A stretch of DNA of 53,284 nt from Verrucomicrobia bacterium ADurb.Bin006. Lineage in GTDB: Bacteria > Verrucomicrobiota > Verrucomicrobiia > Limisphaerales > J093. A program made the position numbers and the translations under genes. Within the stretch, counting starts at the first letter, position 1, and each line of letters starts with the position of its first letter. The stretch lies in NCBI GenBank assembly GCA_002071485.1, contig MWFF01000036.1, forward strand, positions 1 to 53,284, in the 5' to 3' direction. This document shows, piece by piece, positions 16,327 through 24,556 of the stretch. The notes beneath the pieces are model-generated. The model did not search any database. It had not been told where the DNA came from and worked only from the letters and a program-made list of their open reading frames with translations.

Positions 16327-18222
16327 ATGTTAGGTGCGAAATCATTCCTCTGTATCGATTTCGGCGCGGGCAGCCTGAAGCTGGCCGAATTCGATGTGGG
16401 TGACTCCGGCGCGCTGCGTCTGGTCCGTTATGCCCTCAAGCCGCTCGGGTTGGCCGGCGCTCAGGACGCCGCGCGCGAGGGTGTCGTGTTGCGAGGCCTC
16501 CAGGAACTGTTGTCCGACAAGGCGATTGCGGCCCGGACATGCAACGTCTGCGCCCCGGGTTTCCATGTCTTTTCGAAGTTCGTCAAGCTCCCCCCGGTCG
16601 ATTCGTCCAAGATCGGCCAGATCATCCAGTACGAGGCGCAGCAGAACGTCCCCTTCCCGCTCGAGGAAGTGGTCTGGGATTACCAGATCCTGGGCACATT
16701 GCCGTCGGGCGAACTCGAAGTGCTCCTGGTCGCCATCAAGTCGGACGTTGTCGAGTCCCTCTTTCGGTCGGCGGAAGGGGTGGGCCTGCGGCTTGAATTG
16801 GTGGATGTCTCGCCGGCGGCCTTGTGCAACGCCTTCCGTTACAACTACGGCGACCTGGAAGGCTGCTCGATGCTGCTGGACATCGGGGCAAAGACCAGCA
16901 ACGTGCTGTTCTTCGACAAGGGCAAGGTCTTCTCACGCTGCATTAACATCGGCGCCAACTCGATCACTCAGGAGTTTGCGGCCGAGGCCAAGCTCCCGTT
17001 CGTCGAGGCGGAGAAACTTAAGATCGCGGAGGGCTTTGTCAGTCTGGGTGGCGCGTACGAGGAGCCCGACAACCCGCGCCAGGCCGCCATCTCGAAGATT
17101 GCCCGGCAGGTGATGACCCGTCTTCATATCCAGGTCAATCAGACGATCCAGTTCTTCCGCAGCCAACAGGGCGGTACGGCCCCTCAGCGAGTCTACCTGG
17201 CAGGCGGCGCGTCGATCATGCCCTACACGCGCGAGTTCTTTCAGGAAAAGCTCAACCTCACCGTCGAGTATTTCAACCCATTCCGCAATATCGAGATCGA
17301 TCCGGGCGTCAACCTCGAGGAGTTGGCCAAGGTCGCGCACGCCTACGGCGAGGTCGTGGGACTCGGATTGCGCAATCCGACCCAGTGCCCCGTCGAACTC
17401 AATCTCATCCCCAAGAGCATCCTCAAGCGGCAGGAACTCAACCAGAAAAAGCCGTATTTCATCGCCGCCGCCGCAAGCCTGATCATCGTCGTCTTCATTT
17501 TTGGCTGGTTCTTCGACAAGCTGGCCAAGGAAAAACAGGGGGCCATCGATGCCCGCGCCCCGAAGGTCGAGGGGCTGCGGATGAAGAAGCAAGCCCTCGA
17601 TACGGCCATCTCGAGCAAGGACAAGTCGTTCAAGGAGGCCGAGCAGTATGCCGAGTGGATGTCCGAGCGCTTCCGCTGGGCCGATATCATGACCGCGTTG
17701 GACCAGGCGCTCCGGAACACCGAGAACAGGACCCGCCGTCCCAACATGCGCACGGCGGTTTGGATCGAGAAGATGGCGGCGGAGAACGCCGAGGTCCCCG
17801 AGGCGGAGGCCCAGGAGGAAGAAGAGAATCGCCCCCGCCCGATGATGGACATCCGCATGCTCATGCGCTACGGGTTGCTGCCCAGGGGGTTGAAGCTTAC
17901 AACCGAAGGCGGGGAGAAGATGGATCTCGCGTCCGCTCTGGCCTCCGCACAGCGCGGGAGCTCCGAAACCCAGACCAAACAGGCCACAACCAACGAGATT
18001 TCAGTGATCAATCTTACCTGTCGCGGACTGAGCTGGAACAAGCTGTTTGCGACGGCTGACAACGAGCTGGCCTACACGCTGCTCAGGGAGTTGGAAGCCA
18101 ACTCGCAGTTCATGGCTGGAACCAACGGGACGCAATTGGCTGGGCAGATGGAACAGGACGAGACCACCAGCACGTTCAAGTTCGACGTCAAACTGAAGCT
18201 CGCGAAGCCCATCAAATTCTAA
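16327..18222 (+). CDS. pilM: PilM-PilN fusion, type IV pilus-like assembly platform protein
   Basis: A 631-residue protein. Residues 1-350 are an actin-like PilM domain with the nucleotide-binding motifs CIDFGAGSLKLAEF (9-22), MLLDIGAKTSNVLFF (182-196) and YLAGGAS (290-296). It is followed directly by the PilN signature VELNLIPKSILKRQ (356-369), one transmembrane segment (about 376-396) and a periplasmic coiled/alpha-beta region. In separate-protein systems the PilN tail peptide binds a groove of PilM; here the peptide is covalently tethered. An acidic linker (about 495-515, EVPEAEAQEEEENRP) is likely disordered. It opens an operon resembling Amuc_1101-1098 of Akkermansia; the next gene starts two bases after this stop. 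Confidence 0.88.
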   Translation: MLGAKSFLCIDFGAGSLKLAEFDVGDSGALRLVRYALKPLGLAGAQDAAREGVVLRGLQELLSDKAIAARTCNVCAPGFHVFSKFVKLPPVDSSKIGQIIQYEAQQNVPFPLEEVVWDYQILGTLPSGELEVLLVAIKSDVVESLFRSAEGVGLRLELVDVSPAALCNAFRYNYGDLEGCSMLLDIGAKTSNVLFFDKGKVFSRCINIGANSITQEFAAEAKLPFVEAEKLKIAEGFVSLGGAYEEPDNPRQAAISKIARQVMTRLHIQVNQTIQFFRSQQGGTAPQRVYLAGGASIMPYTREFFQEKLNLTVEYFNPFRNIEIDPGVNLEELAKVAHAYGEVVGLGLRNPTQCPVELNLIPKSILKRQELNQKKPYFIAAAASLIIVVFIFGWFFDKLAKEKQGAIDARAPKVEGLRMKKQALDTAISSKDKSFKEAEQYAEWMSERFRWADIMTALDQALRNTENRTRRPNMRTAVWIEKMAAENAEVPEAEAQEEEENRPRPMMDIRMLMRYGLLPRGLKLTTEGGEKMDLASALASAQRGSSETQTKQATTNEISVINLTCRGLSWNKLFATADNELAYTLLRELEANSQFMAGTNGTQLAGQMEQDETTSTFKFDVKLKLAKPIKF

Positions 18223-18223
18223 T

Positions 18224-19354
18224 ATGGACTGGGTCAAGAAGAATTTGCTGCTGGTCGTGAGCGGGGCCGTGACGCTCGTGCTCCTGGGCGTTGCGGGGTA
18301 TTTCCTGTGGTCCAAGAACGCGCTCGAGGCGCGGGTCACAGCAGACCTCGCGATGCAGACCAGCGAGTTGAACCAGTTGTCCAACTCGGATCCCCACCCC
18401 GGAAACGAGAAAGTCAAGAATATCGAAGCCGCAAAGGAGCAGGACAAGAAGCTCCAGGAATTCGTGGCCGAGGCCCGCAAGACGTTCGTCCCCATCGATT
18501 ATCCTACCAATCTCGACAGCGGTCAGTTGAAGCTTCTGCTCGATACCGTCATCGACGAATTGCACCGGAAGGCGGACGGCATGGGTGTGAAGCTGCACAC
18601 AGACCCGAAATACGCGTTCACGTTCGGCGCGCAACGCACACAGATGTACTTCGACCAGAAGGATATCCTCCCGACCGCCCGCATGATGATCGACATCAAG
18701 ACGATCGCCACGATGCTCTTCGACGCCCGCATCCTCGCTCTCGATGGGATTCGCCGTTGCACGGTCAGCAGCCTGGACACTCCCGGTCCGGAGTTCTGGA
18801 ACAAGAAGCCGACGACCAACGACACGTACGGCGCCGTGCTGACCCCGTACGAGTTCACGTTCCATTGCTTCACTCCTGAACTCAACCGCGTGGTCGAAAC
18901 TCTCTACCGCAGTCCGCACGCCTTTCTTCTCAAGAGTGTTGTGGTGGACACATCGCCCTCTCAACTGCTCGAAAGACCGGCCGACGGCTCACTCGATCCG
19001 ATGGGTCCCATGATGATGCCCAGCATGAATCTGGCGCAACTGCAGATGATGCTGCGCTACGGGGGGCGCGGCATGATGCGCTATGCCACTCCGCCACCCC
19101 AGGAGGTGCCTCCGCCCACAGCCCGTGGCGGTTTGACCCCCTTGCTCGACGAGAAGCCGTTCCGCGCCGTTCTGTGGGTTGAGTCGATTCGTCTTCTGGA
19201 TCCCGAGGAAATCAAGGCAGCAAAGGCGGCCGCGCGCACAAGCCGGCCCGTCCGCACCGTGACTCCCGAAGGGGAAGAGCCGGGCGCGGCCCCGACCGCA
19301 ACTGGGGGCGAGACCCCTGCCGAACCCGCTCCAGACGCTGCCCCCGTTCCTTAG
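18224..19354 (+). CDS. Amuc_1100-like PilO-type pilus membrane protein
   Basis: A 376-residue inner-membrane protein: short cytosolic N-terminus, one membrane helix (LLLVVSGAVTLVLLGVAGYF), a coiled-coil stretch (about 25-95), then a periplasmic ferredoxin-like fold region (IDIKTIATMLFDARILALDG, YEFTFHCFTPELNRVVETLY) and a Pro/Ala-rich tail. The order of parts, position after PilM and the ending motif (FRAVLWVESIRLLD) resemble Amuc_1100 of Akkermansia muciniphila, a PilN/PilO-like protein known for host signalling. The similarity is judged by eye. Residues about 252-300 carry a Met-rich insertion (MGPMMMPSMNLAQLQMMLRYG) not expected in PilO. Confidence 0.75.
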   Translation: MDWVKKNLLLVVSGAVTLVLLGVAGYFLWSKNALEARVTADLAMQTSELNQLSNSDPHPGNEKVKNIEAAKEQDKKLQEFVAEARKTFVPIDYPTNLDSGQLKLLLDTVIDELHRKADGMGVKLHTDPKYAFTFGAQRTQMYFDQKDILPTARMMIDIKTIATMLFDARILALDGIRRCTVSSLDTPGPEFWNKKPTTNDTYGAVLTPYEFTFHCFTPELNRVVETLYRSPHAFLLKSVVVDTSPSQLLERPADGSLDPMGPMMMPSMNLAQLQMMLRYGGRGMMRYATPPPQEVPPPTARGGLTPLLDEKPFRAVLWVESIRLLDPEEIKAAKAAARTSRPVRTVTPEGEEPGAAPTATGGETPAEPAPDAAPVP

Positions 19355-19366
19355 CCGCATTCCACC

Positions 19367-20158
19367 ATGGAGTTTCTTAAGAAGCATTACGAGAAGCTGA
19401 TTCTCAGCGTGGTGTTGCTGGGAATGGCCATCGCCGCCGCGCTCCTGCCGCTCAAGGTCAGCCAGGTGCGACAAGAACTCCAGCAGGCGACCCTCAATAT
19501 CGAACGGGCCCGCATCAAGCCTCTCCCGGAGTTGGACCTCTCCACCAACAACGCCCTCTTGCGACGGGTCCGTACCCCGGGCCGACTGACCCTCGATGCT
19601 CCCGGTCACAACCTGTTCAACCCCATCCAGTGGAAGAAGAAGCCGGACGGCACTCCGGTGCCCAGCGAGCAGTTCGGATTAAGCGCTCTGGTGGTGACGA
19701 ACATCACGCCGCTCTATCTGAGAATCCAGTTCCGGGGCGTGCGCGATTACGGCAGCGACGTTCGCTATGACTTCATGGTCACACGCGAGGCCGCCACCAA
19801 CAGCGCGGCGCGCGGCCCATTGCCCAACACGCTCGCCGTGGGCGCCAGAACCGACCTCTTTACCGTCAGGGACGTCGATGGACCGAAGGAGAATCCGCAG
19901 GGGCTCATCCTCGAACTGGCCGACTCGCGGCAGCCGGTGGTCGTGACTCGCGACAAACCGTACACCGAGGTGCAGGGTTACATGGCCGATTTGTGGCACA
20001 AGACCGAAAACAAGGTCTTCCTTCGACAGCGTCAGGGACAGAAGATTTCCTTCGGCGGCGAGACCTACATTATTATTGCCATCAGCGAGAGCGACGTTAC
20101 ACTCCGAGACAGCCGGACTCAAAAGCAGACAACCATCAGCCTCAAAGCTGCGCCGTAG
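19367..20158 (+). CDS. PilP-like/Amuc_1099-like pilus protein
   Basis: A 263-residue protein with an N-terminal membrane anchor (KLILSVVLLGMAIAAALLPL), a short coiled coil (VRQELQQATLNIERA) and an extracytoplasmic beta-rich part. The C-terminal region (LRQRQGQKISFGGETYIIIAI, DVTLRDSRTQKQTTISLK) resembles the beta-sandwich of PilP/GspC HR domains that docks on the secretin. It lies between the PilO-like gene (12-base gap) and the secretin, as expected for PilP. The assignment rests mainly on position and topology. Confidence 0.65.
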   Translation: MEFLKKHYEKLILSVVLLGMAIAAALLPLKVSQVRQELQQATLNIERARIKPLPELDLSTNNALLRRVRTPGRLTLDAPGHNLFNPIQWKKKPDGTPVPSEQFGLSALVVTNITPLYLRIQFRGVRDYGSDVRYDFMVTREAATNSAARGPLPNTLAVGARTDLFTVRDVDGPKENPQGLILELADSRQPVVVTRDKPYTEVQGYMADLWHKTENKVFLRQRQGQKISFGGETYIIIAISESDVTLRDSRTQKQTTISLKAAP

Positions 20159-20201
20159 GCAATGCGACTTTATGTTTCCTGTCCCAACTGAAGAGAAATC
20201 C

Positions 20202-22619
20202 ATGATCCGTTCCGCTCTTACCCTCCTCATCCTCGCGCTGCTGGTTGGCAGCGCGCCTTCCGCGTTCGCTCAAGTCGCTCCGGCGGATCCCGTCACGGAG
20301 GAGGCGGTGCGAAGGCAGGAAATGAGCATCATCCTCCGCAAGACGCTGGCCGACGCCCAAGCCGAGCAGAAACTCGGCGACTACGGAACGGCGGCCAAGC
20401 TTTACGAGGAGGCCTGGAGCTACGTCCAGAAAATCGGCGAGAAGGTCATCGAAAAAGAGCATCGCGAGACGGTCCAGGGTTTCAGCCACGTCTACCTCGA
20501 ACTCGCGAAGAGATCCTTCTCCCGCGGACAGTATAACGAAGCCAGGAGCCAGGTCTCCCGCGTGCTGCGGATTGATCCGAAGAACCGGGACGCCCTGAAC
20601 CTCGCGGCGAGAGTTGACAAGGCCCTCAGAGATCAGGCAGGGCGGGTTCCCAGCAAGGAGACCCTGGCGCTTATGCCCGAGGTGCAAGAGGAAAAGACCA
20701 CGGCGGCCACTCTCGTGCAGGATGGCAAGTTGCTCTATGAGATGGGGAAGCTTGAAGAGGCCGCCGCGAAGTTGCGGGCGGCCGTGAAGCTCGATCCCGA
20801 AAACCAGGGCGCGTTCTACTACGCGCGATTGGTCGAGGAGGCCGTGTATTCGATCGAGGCGCGCAAGCGCGAGGCGATGGCGAAGTCGAAGATGGTCGAG
20901 GTTGAGCGCGCATGGAATCCGCCGGTGAAATGGGGCGACATCACGAATACCACGAACCCCTTCGCCCGCACGAACACGATCTATACCGGGGCCGGTCGGC
21001 GCGTCATCTTCAGCAAGCTCGAGAAGATTCGGTTTAATCAGTACCCCGTGAGCGGCGATATGCCCGGCGTCCCGCTGAGCGTGGTGGTGAAGGATTTGGA
21101 TGAGGAGGTGAAGCAGCGCGATCCCGACAAGAAAGGCCTCAACTTCATCCTGGCTCCGTACGTTGACATTCAGGTCCCTTCGGCCCTGCCGATGGTGCCC
21201 GGGCAGATCGATCCAATGACCGGTCAACCGATCGGCACGGCGCCCCAGCAGGAGCAGTTCGACCTGGGATCCGATGTCTTGATCAAGATCGAGCCTCCCT
21301 TGAAAGACGTGAGCCTCAAGGACGTGCTCGATACGATCATCAAGGTGTCGAACAAGCAGATCAAATACTCGGTCGAAGAGTACGCGATCGTGTTCACGCG
21401 CAAGATTCCCGAGCAGGAACAGCTCTTTACCCGCCAGTTCCGCGTAAACCCGAACACGTTCGTGCAGGGCCTCGAAGGCGTGATCGGCGAGCAGTTCGTC
21501 GGGGCCTCCATCGGCTCGGACTCCAGCGGCACCGGAACAACCACGGGCGGTATGGGCGGCGGAATGATGGGCGGGATGGGCGGTGGCTACGGCGGTGGCT
21601 ATGGCGGCGGAGGCGGGTTCATCATTCCGCGCGTCGACGTCACCGGTTATGGCGGCATGGGTGGCATGGGCGGCATGGGCGGCGGAATGATGGGCGGCAT
21701 GGGCGGTGGAATGATGGGCGGCATGGGCGGCGGAATGATGGGCGGCATGGGCGGGATGGGCGGCATGGGCGGCTACGGCGGCGGCTCGCCAATGGGCTAC
21801 ATGTCCACTGGCGGTTCGCTCATGGGTGTCAACCGCATGACCGACATGTCCGTGGTCAACCAGATGGTCGTCGCCTACTTCAGCGCTGCAGGCGTGAACC
21901 TGGGCGGCTCGAACCTGCTGGCTGGCGGCGGAATGATGGGCGGCATGGGCGGCGGATTCACCGGCGGCGGCTTTCAGAACGCGGCGGGCAAGTCGGTCTT
22001 TTACAATGACCGCCTCGGGCTCCTCCTGGTCCGTGCCACGCTCCAGGATCTGGACATCATCGAAGCGGCCATCCAGGTCCTCAACCTCACGCCCGATCAG
22101 ATCACGATCGAGGCGAAGTTCGTCGAGATTGGGCAGGACGACGCGAAGGCCCTCGGGTTCGATTGGCTTCTGGGCAACTTCCTGATGAGGGGAGGAGCCA
22201 TTGGGGCTTCTGGTGGCACCTATCCCTCCGTTGCTGGCGAGCCCTCGCCGGCCAACCCGTCGGGCGTCTTCCCAGGAGTCTTCGGGATACCTTCGGCCCT
22301 TCCCAATGCCGGGACGGACCAGATTATTACCAAGGGCCTGCGCAACAGCGATGCCGAAGGTTCGCCCATACCGGCGCTCGGCACCATCACGGGCATTCTG
22401 ACCGATCCGCAATTCCGCGTGGTGATCCGGGCGCTCGAACAGCGATCCGGCGTCGACATGTTGGCCGCGCCCAAGGTGACGACTGTGAGCGGGCGGCAAG
22501 CGCAGATTCAGAGTGTCGACATCCGTCAGATTGTGACTGGGCTCAACGTAGGCGCTTCCGGAACCGGAGGCACCATCAGCACCACCGGCGCAGGCACCAC
22601 CGGCACCGTCACTCAATAG
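20202..22619 (+). CDS. pilQ: Type IV pilus-like secretin, N-terminal part (split secretin A)
   Basis: An 805-residue exported protein with a clear signal peptide (MIRSALTLLILALLVGSAPS, cleavage near AFAQ). TPR-like helices follow (LGDYGTAAKLYEEAWSYVQK, GQYNEARSQVSRVLRIDP, MGKLEEAAAKLRAAVKLDPE), then secretin N-domains (GLNFILAPYVDIQ, VSLKDVLDTIIKVSNKQIKY), a Gly/Met-rich stretch and the N3/secretin entry (DQITIEAKFVEIGQDDAKAL). The chain stops soon after the first conserved secretin strands (RALEQRSGVDMLAAPKVTTV, SGRQAQIQSVDIRQIV), at TAG 22617-22619. The rest of the barrel domain is encoded by a separate downstream gene with its own apparent signal peptide. It corresponds to most of Amuc_1098/PilQ. 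In-frame ATGs lie upstream of 20202, but only this start puts the signal peptide at the N-terminus. Confidence 0.88.
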   Translation: MIRSALTLLILALLVGSAPSAFAQVAPADPVTEEAVRRQEMSIILRKTLADAQAEQKLGDYGTAAKLYEEAWSYVQKIGEKVIEKEHRETVQGFSHVYLELAKRSFSRGQYNEARSQVSRVLRIDPKNRDALNLAARVDKALRDQAGRVPSKETLALMPEVQEEKTTAATLVQDGKLLYEMGKLEEAAAKLRAAVKLDPENQGAFYYARLVEEAVYSIEARKREAMAKSKMVEVERAWNPPVKWGDITNTTNPFARTNTIYTGAGRRVIFSKLEKIRFNQYPVSGDMPGVPLSVVVKDLDEEVKQRDPDKKGLNFILAPYVDIQVPSALPMVPGQIDPMTGQPIGTAPQQEQFDLGSDVLIKIEPPLKDVSLKDVLDTIIKVSNKQIKYSVEEYAIVFTRKIPEQEQLFTRQFRVNPNTFVQGLEGVIGEQFVGASIGSDSSGTGTTTGGMGGGMMGGMGGGYGGGYGGGGGFIIPRVDVTGYGGMGGMGGMGGGMMGGMGGGMMGGMGGGMMGGMGGMGGMGGYGGGSPMGYMSTGGSLMGVNRMTDMSVVNQMVVAYFSAAGVNLGGSNLLAGGGMMGGMGGGFTGGGFQNAAGKSVFYNDRLGLLLVRATLQDLDIIEAAIQVLNLTPDQITIEAKFVEIGQDDAKALGFDWLLGNFLMRGGAIGASGGTYPSVAGEPSPANPSGVFPGVFGIPSALPNAGTDQIITKGLRNSDAEGSPIPALGTITGILTDPQFRVVIRALEQRSGVDMLAAPKVTTVSGRQAQIQSVDIRQIVTGLNVGASGTGGTISTTGAGTTGTVTQ
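21541..21990 (+). repeat. Gly/Met-rich coding tandem repeat in the secretin gene
   Basis: Imperfect tandem units of the type GGCGGCATGGGC and GGCGGAATGATGGGC encode MGGMGG/GMMGGMGG runs. The dense part is 21541-21790, with a second patch near 21925-21975. It lies between the secretin N-domains and the barrel entry. The low-complexity DNA is prone to slippage and misassembly. Confidence 0.85.
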
Positions 22620-22648
22620 GCACTTCATTCTCCAATTCTACTGTCCAT

Positions 22649-23242
22649 ATGCACATGTACACGAGACACATTCTGTTCGCCGCATTGGCCCTCTGCGGGT
22701 TGGAAGGCGCATTTGAAATGCACGCTCAGGTGGTGAATCAGCCCCAAGGTTTCGAGACGGTTCAACCCACGACCGTCCCGGTTCCGCTTGGTCCCACTCT
22801 GGATGTGTTGCCCCACGTTTCGGCCGATGGGTACACGATTCAGATGAACCTGATTCCGACGATGACGGAATTCCTGGGATACGAACAAACCCCCTACACC
22901 GCACAGGTGGGGACCATCGAAACACTGCCGTACCCGCTGCCATCCTTCCGGGTCCGACAGGTTACCACCACGGCGATTGTTTGGGACGGGCAGACCATCA
23001 TGCTCGGCGGTCTGATCAGCGAAAAAGTCAACAAGGTCAAGGACAAGGTGCCCGTCCTGGGTGACCTGCCATTGTTCGGACGTCTTTTCCGAAGCGAAAG
23101 CTCGTCCACGCAGAAGAAGAATCTGGTCATCTTCGTCACTCCGACGATCATCGATCCCGCCGGCAACCGAATTCACACGGAAGACAACCTCCCCTACGAT
23201 CCCAACAGAATCCCAGCCCAGGTGCCATTCGCGCCGCAGTGA
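22649..23242 (+). CDS. Secretin C-terminal barrel part (split secretin B)
   Basis: A 197-residue protein if started at ATG 22649. It begins with a probable signal peptide (MHMYTRHILFAALALCGLEG, cleavage near MHAQ). It continues with the second half of a secretin beta-domain: VPLGPTLDVLPHVSADGYTI, MNLIPTMTEFLGYE, then VRQVTTTAIVWDGQTIMLGG, VPVLGDLPLFGRLFRSE and KKNLVIFVTPTIIDPAGNR, the classic closing strands of the family. It is in a different frame from the N-terminal part, 29 bases after that stop. No Shine-Dalgarno sequence is visible. An ATG at 22655 would give MYTRHILF. The two products together make up one full secretin. Confidence 0.85.
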   Translation: MHMYTRHILFAALALCGLEGAFEMHAQVVNQPQGFETVQPTTVPVPLGPTLDVLPHVSADGYTIQMNLIPTMTEFLGYEQTPYTAQVGTIETLPYPLPSFRVRQVTTTAIVWDGQTIMLGGLISEKVNKVKDKVPVLGDLPLFGRLFRSESSSTQKKNLVIFVTPTIIDPAGNRIHTEDNLPYDPNRIPAQVPFAPQ

Positions 23243-23411
23243 CCGGCGCCTCGGGGCAGGGTGTCGATTCCAAGTTTGAGATCAGGGATTTCCGATTTCG
23301 AACGTTGGACTCTCGTAGTGGTGTGGTGCGAATCATGGCGACCGATTGCCTCCGGTCACGCGTCTCCCAGGCGCGAACAGGACTTAACGCCCGTCCGCCG
23401 CTCTTTTTCGG

Positions 23412-24323
23412 ATGACCGCGCCTGGCGCCCATGCCCCCCGGCCCTCACTGTTGCTCGTGGACGGACATGCGTATGCCTATCGCTCCTTCCACGCAATCCG
23501 CAACCTGTCATCGCCTTCCGGACACCCCACCAACGCCATCTTCGGATTCGTCAAGGCCCTGAAGACCCTCGAATCGAGCCTCGCGCCCACGCACCTGGCC
23601 GTCGTCTGGGATGGCGGGCTTGCAGCCGATCGGCTTGCTTTGCTGCCCGAGTACAAGGCTCAACGCCCGCCCATGCCCGACGCTCTCGAGGCGCAGCTCG
23701 ACGGCATGGTGTCCTGGCTGGCGGCGTCTGGGATATTCTCGCTCTGCCGGGACGGTGTCGAGGCCGACGACGCAATCGCGTCCCTGGCCAGCCACGCTGC
23801 AGGTTCGGGGGTCGACGTTGTGATCGCCAGCACGGACAAGGACTTTCTGCAGTTGGTTTCGCCGCGCGTCGGCATCATTAACCCGAATGATAAGACCGGT
23901 CGCATCTGGTCGGCCGAGGATGTCGTCGCCAAGACCGGGGTGCGGCCCGAGCAAATCGTCGATTGGCTCTGCCTTGTCGGCGACGCCGTGGATAATATCC
24001 CGGGCATCCCGGGTGTCGGAGCGAAAACAGCCGCCGAACTGCTCCGCCAATTCGGCAGTTGCCGCCGCCTCCTCGAACAAGTCGAAAACATCACGTCGGA
24101 TCGGATCCGGACCAGCCTGGTCGAAGGGGCGTCCAATTTGCTTCGAAATCGGGAGATCATTCGGTTGAAAGACGATTTGGATTTGCAGGTCGCACTGGAC
24201 CACTTGAAGGCGTCGCCGCCCGACCGGGGCCGCCTCGCCACGCTGTATCGGCAGTGGGGTTTTCGCTCGTTGCTCGCCGAGACCGAGGCGGCGGATTCGG
24301 CCCAAGGGACTTTGGATCTATGA
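23412..24323 (+). CDS. 5'-3' exonuclease (FEN/PolI-N type)
   Basis: A 303-residue flap/5'-nuclease domain protein equivalent to the N-terminal third of DNA polymerase I but free-standing. Motifs: SLLLVDGHAYAYRSFHA (first metal-binding Asp), PTNAIFGFVKALK, LAVVWDGG, DGVEADDAIASLA, VVIASTDKDFLQLV and the helix-three-turn-helix GIPGVGAKTAAELL. It would remove RNA primers or flaps in replication and repair. The expected Arg in the helical arch (LALLPEYKAQRPPMP) is present. The frame ends at residue 303 with no polymerase domain following, which is usual in lineages with a separate PolA. Confidence 0.92.
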   Translation: MTAPGAHAPRPSLLLVDGHAYAYRSFHAIRNLSSPSGHPTNAIFGFVKALKTLESSLAPTHLAVVWDGGLAADRLALLPEYKAQRPPMPDALEAQLDGMVSWLAASGIFSLCRDGVEADDAIASLASHAAGSGVDVVIASTDKDFLQLVSPRVGIINPNDKTGRIWSAEDVVAKTGVRPEQIVDWLCLVGDAVDNIPGIPGVGAKTAAELLRQFGSCRRLLEQVENITSDRIRTSLVEGASNLLRNREIIRLKDDLDLQVALDHLKASPPDRGRLATLYRQWGFRSLLAETEAADSAQGTLDL

Positions 24324-24331
24324 AAGCGGCT

Positions 24332-24348
24332 GGCCGATTCGATCGGCC
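24332..24348 (+). other. Hairpin after the exonuclease gene
   Basis: GGCCGAT, loop TCG, ATCGGCC: a perfect 7-bp inverted repeat eight bases after the stop at 24323. No T-run follows, so it is at best a weak or factor-assisted terminator. The remaining bases to 24556 show no gene. Confidence 0.35.
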
Positions 24349-24556
24349 TAACCCGCATCGTTGCACTGCGTCAGCACACTGGGCAGTCGGATATTGCAGG
24401 TGTCTGCTCTGCGGGTTTGAGACTGCCTGAAAACCGAATGCCCATGGCAGCGCGGCCCAACTCTGGCAAGGGTTGTGCTGCCAGTTGGCCTGAAGTCAGT
24501 TTTTCGGAAGAAAGCGTGGACAAAGAAAGTGTGCTTTGCTAGAAAGCCGTGACTTT

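Noticed and set aside
21541..21990. CRISPR-like tandem array
   Set aside because: Units are in-frame Gly/Met codons inside the secretin gene without unique spacers.
20142..22628. 828-codon open frame on the minus strand opposite the secretin gene
   Set aside because: It is a His/Ala-rich shadow of the Gly/Met repeat and the high-GC secretin gene; no domain, and the plus-strand frame has clear secretin homology.
22163..22648. Upstream extension of the second secretin frame
   Set aside because: It overlaps the well-supported first secretin part in another frame and reads as His/Arg-rich nonsense; the protein must start at or after 22649.
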